Positions 7,145-12,757 of a stretch of DNA of 12,757 nucleotides are shown piece by piece. The translations under genes were made by a program, and so were the position numbers. Within the stretch, counting starts at the first letter, position 1. Every line of letters begins with the position of its first letter. Origin of the DNA: an uncultured Eubacteriales bacterium (GTDB lineage Bacteria > Bacillota > Clostridia > Oscillospirales > CAG-272); the NCBI GenBank assembly GCA_934401725.1, contig CAKRSS010000056.1, positions 1-12,757 on the forward strand. The letters run 5' to 3'. The notes beneath the pieces are model-generated. The model ran no database searches. It had not been told where the DNA came from and saw only the letters and a list, made by a program, of their open reading frames with translations.

Positions 7145-7173
7145 TTGATTTGTGTGGCGCTTTGTGGTATGAT
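7145..7173 (+). promoter_or_regulatory. Promoter of the beta-propeller lipoprotein gene
   Basis: TTGATT (7145-7150), a 17-bp spacer and TATGAT (7168-7173), with an extended -10 TGG before TATGAT. The -35 is formed by the T-run directly following the upstream terminator stem. Transcription should start near 7180, 38 nt before the ATG at 7218. Confidence 0.75.
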
Positions 7174-7183
7174 AGGTGTATAC

Positions 7184-7201
7184 CGCGCCGCATGCGGCGC
7201 G
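7184..7201. promoter_or_regulatory. Perfect 18-bp palindrome in the lipoprotein-gene leader
   Basis: CGCGCCGCATGCGGCGCG is its own reverse complement and begins about 4 nt after the predicted transcription start. It could be an operator for a dimeric repressor or a 5' mRNA-stabilising hairpin. It ends 5 nt before the ribosome site (GGGAG, 7207-7211). No other copy was noticed in the window. Confidence 0.6.
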
Positions 7202-7217
7202 ACAACGGGAGTTCAAT

Positions 7218-8312
7218 ATGAAAAAAACATTTGCAATATCGCTCGTCCTACTCGCGCTACTGGCGCTCGCGGGCTGCCGCGGGCAGACGCCGGACGCTGG
7301 CGGCGCTTCATCGGGCACTACCCCGCAAGTCACCGCCGTATCGGGCGCGGACACGACGTCGGCTTCCCCCGACACCTCGGCTCCGTCGCCTGAAACATCG
7401 CCCGAGACATCACCCGAAGCGTCGACCTCCGCCAAGGTCACGACATCACCCGAAAAGGAGACCGAGCCCATGGTCATCACCAAAATAATCAAATTCAGCA
7501 AGGGGACGGTCAAAAATTCCGTCCAGGGCATGTCGGTGTGGCAGGACAGGCTGTTTCAGCTCTACCACACCGGCGACTGCAACGTCTACGACCTCACCAC
7601 AGGCTCGCCCGAGCCGATAGCGACCTTCCGCCTCGGCTCTGCCTCGGACTCAAACCACGCCAACAGCTGCAACTTCAGCACCATACACTACCGCGGCAAC
7701 CCCATACCGCTGCTCTACGTCGTCGACGGCAACTCGGGCAACGTCATGAAGTGCAGCATCGAGAACATCACCGAGAAGGACGGCGTCTACACCTCGGAGT
7801 GCATCGGGACAATCGAGCTCGACCAGTCCGGCTTTGAGCGCGCCGGGTATATGCCCTATTGGGGCTGGCCGTCGTGGCTCGTCGGAACCGACGGCGAGCA
7901 CATCTGGCTGCACGGCGCGCGCTACCGCACCAACCGCTCCATGGACGCGTATTACGCCGAAAACCGCTACATAATCACAAAATTCCGTCTGCCGTCGACC
8001 GACGAGCGCCACGTCACACTGACCGCCGACGACGTCGTCGAACAGTTCACCACCGAGTACAACGTCAACTTCACGCAGGGCGGCACGGTGTGGGGCGACT
8101 ACCTTTTCTACACCTTCGGCACAGGCAAGGCGGAAAACCCGTCCGCCATACGCGCGTGGAACCTGAAAACCGGCCGCCTGCTGCCGCCCATAGACGTGTC
8201 CGAGGTCGCCGAGGAGCTTGAGGACTGCGCCGTCGTCGGCGACCGGCTGTATTTCATCACGCAGAAGTCAAATCTCTACTCCATCCCCCTCTCTGCCGCG
8301 ACGGCGGAGTAG
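7218..8312 (+). CDS. Lipoprotein with Ser/Thr/Pro linker and predicted beta-propeller domain
   Basis: A 364-residue protein. The start at 7218 is chosen over an in-frame ATG at 7176 because it gives a standard lipoprotein signal (MKKTFAISLVLLALLALAGC, Cys20) and has GGGAG 6 nt upstream, while 7176 lies before the predicted transcription start. Residues 21-85 are a Ser/Thr/Pro/Glu-rich linker with repeated SPETSPE, typical of spanning the cell wall. Residues 88-364 contain repeated beta-strand patterns (MSVWQDRLFQLY, LLYVVDGNSGNVMKC, GTDGEHIWLHG, GTVWGDYLFYTF, AVVGDRLYFITQ). These look like blades of a six- or seven-bladed propeller. I do not recognise a named family. It is probably membrane-anchored outside the cell, and ligand or enzyme activity is unknown. 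The ECF sigma gene follows after 110 bp. Confidence 0.85.
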   Translation: MKKTFAISLVLLALLALAGCRGQTPDAGGASSGTTPQVTAVSGADTTSASPDTSAPSPETSPETSPEASTSAKVTTSPEKETEPMVITKIIKFSKGTVKNSVQGMSVWQDRLFQLYHTGDCNVYDLTTGSPEPIATFRLGSASDSNHANSCNFSTIHYRGNPIPLLYVVDGNSGNVMKCSIENITEKDGVYTSECIGTIELDQSGFERAGYMPYWGWPSWLVGTDGEHIWLHGARYRTNRSMDAYYAENRYIITKFRLPSTDERHVTLTADDVVEQFTTEYNVNFTQGGTVWGDYLFYTFGTGKAENPSAIRAWNLKTGRLLPPIDVSEVAEELEDCAVVGDRLYFITQKSNLYSIPLSAATAE

Positions 8313-8422
8313 CGCCGCGCAAAAGCCGCCTGAGCGTCAGAATTAAATTTTCCGTATCCCCTTAACCACCCTCCCCCTGCCGACACTATATAAGTGAAGG
8401 CTTTCAAAACAGGAGAACAAGC

Positions 8423-10009
8423 ATGACCGACAAAAGAGCATCCGAACTGCTCGCCGACAACCTGACCGCCGTCTACGGCTACGCGTTCTCGCGGCTGTAC
8501 GACAAGGATAAGGTCGACGAGCTCGCATCCGAGATAGTATACGAGGTTATCACGTCGGCGCCGAATCTGCGCAACGAGGCCGCCTTTTGGGGCTTTGTCT
8601 GGCGCATCGCCGACAACACCTTCCGCCGTTTCATCCGCCGGGAGGAGCTTTCCTCGATGACGGAGGAGCTCACAGACGACGTCGGGAACAGTCTCGACGT
8701 CTGCGTCCTCTCGCCCGAGCAGGAGTACATCGAGCGCGAGACCGAGTCCCGTGAGATATACCTTTTGCGCCGCGAGCTTTCACTCATGAAAAAGGCTCAT
8801 CGCGAGGTGTGCGTCGCCTATTATGTCGACAACAAGAGCTGTTCTCAGATTGCAAAAGAACAAAACATCAGCGTCGAGATGGTGAAATACCATCTGTTCA
8901 AGACGCGCAAATTACTGAAAGAGGGTATCGGTATGACAAGAACACTCGGTGAAAAAAGCTACAACCCCGGAACGTTCCGGCTCAACTTCTGGGGCGACAG
9001 AAACAGATACGACGGCCTGTTCCGACGCAAGCTGCCCGGCTCCATAATGCTCGCCGCCTACCGCGCTCCGCTGACGGCGGAGGAGCTTTCGGTGGAGCTC
9101 GGCGTTTCCATGCCTTATCTTGAGGACGAGCTTGAAATCCTCGAGGCCGCGGGGCTCATCCGGCGGACGGGTGAAAAATATCAGACAAATATTGTGATAA
9201 TCACAAGCGAGTACGAGGACGGGTTCGTCAAGGACACCTCCGGCGTATACGCCGCGGTTGCGGACTCCGTGTTTGAGAAGGCGGTGGCGCTGCTGCCGCA
9301 GGTGCGTGCGTTCGACTTCTACGGCCGCGACTACGGGGACGACAGACTGCTGTTCTGTCTGCTCAACCTTGCGTTTGTCAGAGCCTACATCGCCGCGCGG
9401 AAAAGGTCTCCCTTCGGCGAGCCGTGCGCGCTCGCCCGCGGCGGCCACGGCTGGCTGTACGGTCACGATTACGACGCCTCAAAGCACTCGCATTTCCGCG
9501 GCATCGCCATGGAGTCGTGGAACAAAGAGTTCACGGCGTGGTTCTCGGCCGAGAATTACAGCGTGCTCGAGGCGTCGTCGCCCATGTTCGACCACTTTGA
9601 CTTCGAAAACAAAATCGCGGCCATGTGCGACGCCATACTCGGAAAGCCCGCAAACCGGGAGAACCCCGTGCTGCCGTGGCTTATCGAGCACGGCTTTATC
9701 ATCTGCCGCGACAACCGCCTCTCGGCCAACTTCCCCGTGTTCAGAGACGAGGTATTCAGGGAGGTCTGCTCCCTTCTCTCGCCCATCATCGACGAGGTGA
9801 CAGACTGCATGCTGAACATATCCGACATGGCCGAGCGTGCGTTCGCAAAGCGCGTTCCCGCAGCGCTCGTCGGGCAGTGCGGCGACATTGCCAAGATACA
9901 TCACCGGCTCGACGTTATGGCGTTTCTTTTTGAGACGCTCATATCCGAAAAAAAGCTGACTCCGCCGACGCCCGGCGTCCCGCTCTGCCTGTGGGGCGTG
10001 ATAGCGTAG
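8423..10009 (+). CDS. ECF-type sigma factor with a long C-terminal extension
   Basis: A 528-residue protein. Residues 8-75 fit sigma region 2 (AVYGYAFSRLYDKDKVDELASEI, then FWGFVWRIADNTFRRFIRRE) and residues 113-168 fit region 4 (LRRELSLMKKAHREVCVAYY, then SCSQIAKEQNISVEMVKYHLFKTRKLL). ECF factors usually end here, at 160-200 residues. This one continues for about 350 more. Residues 204-262 look like a winged helix-turn-helix (LTAEELSVELGVSMPYLEDELEILEAAGLIRR). A remainder (270-528) of mixed helix and strand contains WLYGHDYDASKHSHFRG and is not recognised. The extension may sense a ligand or act as a built-in regulator; this is inference, and no cognate anti-sigma gene is adjacent. The start has AGGAGA 6 nt upstream. 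A strong terminator follows at 10023. Confidence 0.88.
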   Translation: MTDKRASELLADNLTAVYGYAFSRLYDKDKVDELASEIVYEVITSAPNLRNEAAFWGFVWRIADNTFRRFIRREELSSMTEELTDDVGNSLDVCVLSPEQEYIERETESREIYLLRRELSLMKKAHREVCVAYYVDNKSCSQIAKEQNISVEMVKYHLFKTRKLLKEGIGMTRTLGEKSYNPGTFRLNFWGDRNRYDGLFRRKLPGSIMLAAYRAPLTAEELSVELGVSMPYLEDELEILEAAGLIRRTGEKYQTNIVIITSEYEDGFVKDTSGVYAAVADSVFEKAVALLPQVRAFDFYGRDYGDDRLLFCLLNLAFVRAYIAARKRSPFGEPCALARGGHGWLYGHDYDASKHSHFRGIAMESWNKEFTAWFSAENYSVLEASSPMFDHFDFENKIAAMCDAILGKPANRENPVLPWLIEHGFIICRDNRLSANFPVFRDEVFREVCSLLSPIIDEVTDCMLNISDMAERAFAKRVPAALVGQCGDIAKIHHRLDVMAFLFETLISEKKLTPPTPGVPLCLWGVIA

Positions 10010-10022
10010 GCTGCGCCCGCGC

Positions 10023-10068
10023 AAAAATCCCGCATGGAGTACCTTTTGGTACTCCATGCGGGATTTTT
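10023..10068 (+). terminator. Strong, probably bidirectional terminator after the sigma factor gene
   Basis: A perfect 21-bp inverted repeat (10023-10043 with 10048-10068) around a TTTT loop. The arms start with AAAAATCCCGC and end with GCGGGATTTTT, so either strand ends in a T-run. It lies 14 bp after the sigma factor stop. Confidence 0.9.
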
Positions 10069-10084
10069 CTGTTAAGGCTTCACC

Positions 10085-10110
10085 GCGTAATTCCGATGGT
10101 GCAATTGCGC
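10085..10110. repeat. 26-nt hairpin repeat, left copy
   Basis: This sequence matches the reverse complement of 11565-11590 at 22 of 26 positions. Its ends pair (GCGTAAT with ATTGCGC, 7 bp with one G-U) around a 12-nt loop starting TCCGATGG. With the right copy it brackets the RsgI-domain lipoprotein gene. Confidence 0.6.
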
Positions 10111-10134
10111 AGTCAGATTTTTGTCAGATGAAAC

Positions 10135-10164
10135 AAAAAGCCGCAGGCTGTAGCAGCGCTACAG
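10135..10164 (-). other. Two small adjacent hairpins in the convergent intergenic region
   Basis: CTGTAGC and GCTACAG (10148-10164) pair over 7 bp with a 3-nt loop. AGCC and GGCT (10139-10149) form a 4-bp stem followed on the minus strand by TTTT. Together they could be a backup terminator for the minus-strand lipoprotein gene. The remainder of 10069-10293 holds no gene that I can support. Confidence 0.35.
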
Positions 10165-10188
10165 ACAAGGATTTTTGTGAAATATGAC

Positions 10189-10223
10189 GGAAAAATGCCC
10201 GGCAAGTGTGCCACTCGGGCATT
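10189..10223 (-). terminator. Terminator of the RsgI-domain lipoprotein gene
   Basis: AATGCCC (10194-10200) pairs with GGGCATT (10217-10223). An inner GGCA/TGCC stem extends it. On the minus strand a T-run (TTTTT, to 10191) directly follows. It lies about 70 bp after the stop codon of that gene. Confidence 0.7.
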
Positions 10224-10293
10224 GCGCGTTGATGCCTTAAGATGTCCGTACCGTCCGGGAAATCCGTGCCGTCAGGCTTACATCTGGCTTACA

Positions 10294-11532
10294 TCATCCG
10301 CGTGCGGCGGCGATGAGCTCCTGCTTTTTGGCCTTGAGGTCGCTCTCAATCTTGGCGATGTCGTCCTTGTGCGCCGCCTCGAACTCGGCAAAGAAGCCGT
10401 CCTTGACCTTGTTGACGTGCGCCTCGATGTTCTTGGCCTCCTCACTCAGGCGCGCGGTGATGTCCTCCGGGAACTTGGACTCAAACTCGCGCAGCGCCGC
10501 CTCGCTCTGGCGCAGTATCGCGACGGTGTTCTCAAGCGCGGCGTTGGCGGCCTCGCCGGCCTCCTCGACGGCCTTGAGCATCTTATCGTAGTTCTCCTCG
10601 CTGAGCTTGAAGGCAGCGCTTATCTCGGCGTAGTTCTCGTCGCCAACCTTGACGGTCAGCATCAGCCGTCTCTCCTTGACCAGCTCCTCCTTGGCGTCGC
10701 GCAGGCGCGCCAGCGCCTTCTGGTAGCTCGAATCGGGCGAGACAAGCAGCCCGTAGCGCAGCTCGTCAAACGTGTCGATGGCGCGGCCGTAGGAGGTCAG
10801 CGCGACGTTGTAGCCCGACATCACGACCTTGTAAAGGTCGCCCATGCCGTTTATGATGTCAACGGTCGCCTGTCGCTCGGCAAACGAAATTTTGTAATCC
10901 CGCGCGCGGTAATAGGCCTCGCGCATCTCAACGGTGATAAGCTCGGCGGTCTGGATGCGTCCGGCGGCGAGAGCGCGGCAGAGCTGATCCTCCGTCATTC
11001 CGGCAACCTCATCCTCGGTGAAAATGCCGTCGTCGACTACGATTTTGCGCATTTCGTCGAGCGTCCACGCGCGTGCGCTCTCGATGGTGGCGGTGACGTG
11101 GTTGTCCTCAAGGAACTTTTTAACCTCGGCCTCCGTCTTCTCGCGCAGCTGCTTTGCGTACTCGGAATCTCCCGAGACGGTTATGGTGATTTTCTGCTCG
11201 TCCTCGCCGCTCTCGGCTTTGATTTCGCCCTTGACGAGGTAGCCCGTCTCCGTCGCGAGGCTGACGACCATCTGCGCCGCCTCCTCGGGCGTCTTGCCGA
11301 CAAAGGCTTCGCCCGCGATGAGTATGCTTCCGTCGTCGTTGAGCGCGGTGGCGGAGACGACCTTGTTCTGGTCGTCGACCATAAGCTCGACGCTGGGGTT
11401 GATGTCCACAGTCATGCGTGTGTAGGCGCCCGCGGGTGTCTCCGGCTCATCCGCCTTACATGACGATAGCGAGACTGCCGCGCCTGCGAGCAGGCAAAGG
11501 CACAGTACTACTGACAAAAGTCTTGTTTTCAT
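10294..11532 (-). CDS. Lipoprotein with an RsgI-type anti-sigma middle domain and helical C-terminus
   Basis: A 412-residue protein. The start at 11532 is chosen over an in-frame ATG at 11592 because AAGGAG lies 7 nt upstream and a lipoprotein signal begins there (KTRLLSVVLCLCLLAGAAVSLSSC cut at Cys25). Residues 37-100 match the extracellular middle domain of RsgI-like anti-sigma factors: TRMTVDINPSVELMVD (39-53), then VVSATALNDDG (58-68), then TPEEAAQMVV. In RsgI proteins the Asn-Pro bond of this motif (here Asn45-Pro46) is an autoproteolysis site. The cytoplasmic anti-sigma domain and transmembrane helix that RsgI has are replaced here by a lipid anchor. Residues 120-410 are helical and charged, with likely coiled coil at 300-410 (LEEN, AEEAGEAANAALEN, EEAKNIEAHVNKVKD-type heptads). 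It is convergent with the ECF sigma gene. The function is unproven, possibly surface sensing or cell-wall related. Confidence 0.85.
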   Translation of the reverse strand: MKTRLLSVVLCLCLLAGAAVSLSSCKADEPETPAGAYTRMTVDINPSVELMVDDQNKVVSATALNDDGSILIAGEAFVGKTPEEAAQMVVSLATETGYLVKGEIKAESGEDEQKITITVSGDSEYAKQLREKTEAEVKKFLEDNHVTATIESARAWTLDEMRKIVVDDGIFTEDEVAGMTEDQLCRALAAGRIQTAELITVEMREAYYRARDYKISFAERQATVDIINGMGDLYKVVMSGYNVALTSYGRAIDTFDELRYGLLVSPDSSYQKALARLRDAKEELVKERRLMLTVKVGDENYAEISAAFKLSEENYDKMLKAVEEAGEAANAALENTVAILRQSEAALREFESKFPEDITARLSEEAKNIEAHVNKVKDGFFAEFEAAHKDDIAKIESDLKAKKQELIAAARG

Positions 11533-11564
11533 AGTTTTACTCCTTATGTTTTTTAGGGCTCCGC

Positions 11565-11590
11565 GCGCAATCTCGCCATCGGAATTGCGC
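11565..11590. repeat. 26-nt hairpin repeat, right copy
   Basis: This is the inverted counterpart of 10085-10110. Its ends pair perfectly (GCGCAAT with ATTGCGC). The C-to-T difference at stem position 4 in the left copy keeps pairing as G-U. It lies upstream of the RsgI-domain lipoprotein gene, between that gene and the HD-domain gene. No clear promoter or terminator was found in 11533-11665. Confidence 0.6.
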
Positions 11591-11665
11591 ATTGAGGCCT
11601 TTTATCTTCACCGCCCTGCGGCGGGTCGGAACATGGGGTCGCGGCCGCAGGCCGCATACGTATTG

Positions 11666-12190
11666 TCACATCCGGCGGGTAATGACGACACACTCCCTCG
11701 GTCGGAACGTGAAGCTGACGGACGGTTTATCGTCCCAGTCTGGCAGCGTTTCGAGCACGGCGCACAGTTTGTCTGCCACCCAGAGTATCATGCTCTCGCG
11801 GCAGCGCGGCAGGTTTGTGTTGAGTGGAAACATGTGCGAGAGGATCATGTTTTTCTCGATAGCGCCGAGTCTGAAGTCGCGGTTCGCGTTGCGGCAGGCC
11901 GTCGTCGGGTGGAAAATGCCGTGCCACTTATGCGACTCGTCCGGCACGTGCCAGTCATATAGAAAGTAATCGTGCAGCAGCGCGCCGCGGACAAGCGACC
12001 GCATGTGAACCCTGAACGGCAGCGCGTCCGCAAGTCTCACGCACAACACCGCGACCGCGAACGAGTGGTCATACACGCTGACGTTGCCGTGCTGGAAGAA
12101 CCTCTTCTCGCTCTGCATTCCTCCCGAGCGCAGAATGTCCCCGCCGTACCGCCGCACCAACCGCACCGCCTTCTCGCCGTCTGCCATCAT
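11666..12190 (-). CDS. HD-domain metal-dependent phosphohydrolase family protein
   Basis: A 174-residue cytoplasmic protein with the HD-superfamily metal ligands in order: His42 in SVYDHSFAVAVL, His73-Asp74 in ALLHDYFLYDWH, His119 in ILSHMFPL, and Asp140 in WVADKLCA. HD enzymes hydrolyse phosphoester bonds, often of nucleotides. This small Clostridia-type family (FFQHGNVSVYDHS, SLVRGALLHDYFLYDWH) has no substrate that I know of. The start has GGAGG (12196-12200) 5 nt upstream; the second Met, 3 nt later, is equally possible. The last 20 residues (SVSFTFRPRECVVITRRM) extend past the conserved core. The downstream lipoprotein gene on the same strand is 133 bp away, and co-transcription is possible but not shown. 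Confidence 0.9.
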   Translation of the reverse strand: MMADGEKAVRLVRRYGGDILRSGGMQSEKRFFQHGNVSVYDHSFAVAVLCVRLADALPFRVHMRSLVRGALLHDYFLYDWHVPDESHKWHGIFHPTTACRNANRDFRLGAIEKNMILSHMFPLNTNLPRCRESMILWVADKLCAVLETLPDWDDKPSVSFTFRPRECVVITRRM

Positions 12191-12214
12191 CCTCGCCTCC
12201 TCAGCTTTTACAGT

Positions 12215-12243
12215 ATTATATCACCAACGCTCCAAAAAAGCAA
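12215..12243 (-). promoter_or_regulatory. Extended -10 promoter of the HD-domain gene
   Basis: On the minus strand, TATAAT (12215-12220) is preceded by TGA, giving the extended -10 TGnTATAAT. A weak -35 TTGCTT lies 17 bp upstream (12238-12243). The transcript would start near 12208, just ahead of the ribosome binding site at 12196-12200. Confidence 0.65.
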
Positions 12244-12296
12244 TAGACACCTTTTGCACTTTGTCTAAAGCGTAGCTCTCGGGGCAAAGCGGGCAG

Positions 12297-12508
12297 AAAG
12301 CGATTGTTCTCGGGGCGCTGCCCCGAACCCTGCCAAGGGAGCACGCCCCGGGGTGCTGCCCCGAACCCCGCCAAGAGAGCACGCCTCGGGGCGCTGCCCC
12401 GAACCCCGCCAAGGGGGCTTTTTGAAAAAAGCCCCCTTGGAACCCGCAAAAACTTTCAGAAAGGGTGGGTCAGAGTCTGTGGGACGCCGGGACGGGAGGT
12501 TTGGGGCG
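12297..12508. repeat. Dispersed intergenic repeat, copy 2, with three 38-bp tandem units
   Basis: Three directly adjacent 38-bp units (12311-12348, 12349-12386, 12387-12424) each begin with CGGGG(C/T)GCTGCCCCG, a short hairpin, followed by AACCC(C/T)GCCAAG. The third runs into a 32-nt perfect palindrome (12409-12440, 15-bp arms, A/T centre). The tail at 12452-12506 (GAGTCTGTGGGA, then GCCGGGACGGG) also occurs in copy 1 at about 4313-4368. Copy 1 has only one unit of the 38-mer and carries the core in inverted orientation. Frames crossing this block encode only repeat translation. The rest of 12221-12296 shows nothing else. Confidence 0.8.
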
Positions 12509-12757
12509 TTTAAGTGCAGGCGGTGCGGCATCAGCTTCGCAGACAGACACGGCTTTTCCGATAAAACCTTTGAACATGGTCTTTGCCAGCTCTATCTGTT
12601 CTTCCCGAACGGCAAAGCCGTAATGCGGAAGGATTACGCGGAAGATGTTGTCGATCATGTGAAGTGGCGCTATGCCCTCAGACAGATAGGTTCGTCTGTC
12701 GCCGACATATTTGATGGAATCCATCAGCCTGTCCATAAGGACAGAGGCGTATTCGGC
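12470..12757 (-). pseudogene. Truncated DinG-like helicase N-terminal fragment fused to repeat sequence
   Basis: The frame enters from the right edge (AEYASVL precedes the first Met at 12736) and ends at a stop at 12470-12472. The part 12757-12530 encodes MDSIKYVGDRRTYLSEGI, then HMIDNIFRVILPHYGFAVREEQIELA, then MFKGFIGKAVSVCEAD. This resembles the stretch just before Walker A in DinG-type helicases of Clostridia, where a GTGKT motif would follow. Here it is replaced by APPALKRPKPPVPASHRL, encoded partly by the dispersed repeat. No Walker A or later helicase motif can follow, so the gene is probably a dead remnant. The family call is from recollection of the motif, not a search. An intact short protein unrelated to helicases cannot be excluded. 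Confidence 0.55.

Noticed and set aside
6816..7205. Minus-strand 129-codon frame near the consensus antisense promoter
   Set aside because: Its start lies upstream of that promoter's start site, it has no ribosome site, and it crosses the terminator and the TIR gene antisense, so the promoter does not serve it.
8313..8422. Possible promoter (TTAACC and TATATA) before the sigma factor gene
   Set aside because: The spacing of about 19 bp and the poor -35 match are too weak to call. Read-through from the lipoprotein gene is equally possible.
10177..11463. 428-codon plus-strand open frame opposite the RsgI-domain lipoprotein
   Set aside because: It is antisense to a gene with a clear ribosome site, lipobox and DINPS domain, and gives a low-complexity Leu/Val/Gly/Asp-rich product with no recognisable family.
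12311..12424. CRISPR-like appearance of regularly spaced repeats
   Set aside because: The three 38-bp units are directly adjacent with no unique spacers, and there are no cas genes.

Overview
The window looks like chromosomal DNA from a Clostridia-type Firmicute, probably gut-associated and of medium-to-high GC. This rests on strong AGGAGG-type ribosome binding sites, sigma-A promoters with 17-bp spacers, lipobox lipoproteins, an RsgI-type domain, a large InlB-repeat surface protein and long GC-rich intergenic repeats. No rRNA, tRNA, CRISPR array, integrase or transposase is visible.

Left part (minus strand, 1-4153): a promoter, a TetR-family regulator, and then, overlapping by 4 bp (GTGA), a very large secreted beta-helix/InlB-repeat protein that runs off the left edge with 1161 residues visible. 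Next comes an intergenic block (4121-4522) of tandem hairpins and a dispersed repeat. A peptidase E (S51 family) gene follows on the minus strand (4523-5299).

Centre (plus strand, 5358-7144): a promoter, a stand-alone GNAT acetyltransferase, then a TIR-domain protein whose C-terminal half is a second GNAT-like domain related to the first but without the acetyl-CoA loop, closed by a terminator. This two-gene unit is the best candidate for an undescribed, possibly defence-related system. Its 3' flank is a dense regulatory node. The terminator hairpin overlaps a full-consensus promoter firing back into the TIR gene, and abuts the promoter of the next gene.

Right part: a lipoprotein with a predicted beta-propeller (7218-8312) and an ECF sigma factor with a C-terminal extension of about 350 residues (8423-10009), ended by a perfect 21-bp terminator hairpin. 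Convergent to it on the minus strand is a lipoprotein that carries the extracellular middle domain of RsgI-type anti-sigma factors, including the Asn-Pro site, but no anti-sigma domain (10294-11532). It is flanked by inverted 26-nt hairpin repeats. An HD-domain hydrolase (11666-12190), a second copy of the dispersed repeat with three 38-bp tandem units (12297-12508), and the remnant of a DinG-like helicase cut off just before its expected Walker A motif complete the window.

The genes do not form one pathway. The themes are cell-surface proteins, envelope-linked regulation and one candidate TIR effector operon, separated by repeat-rich spacers.
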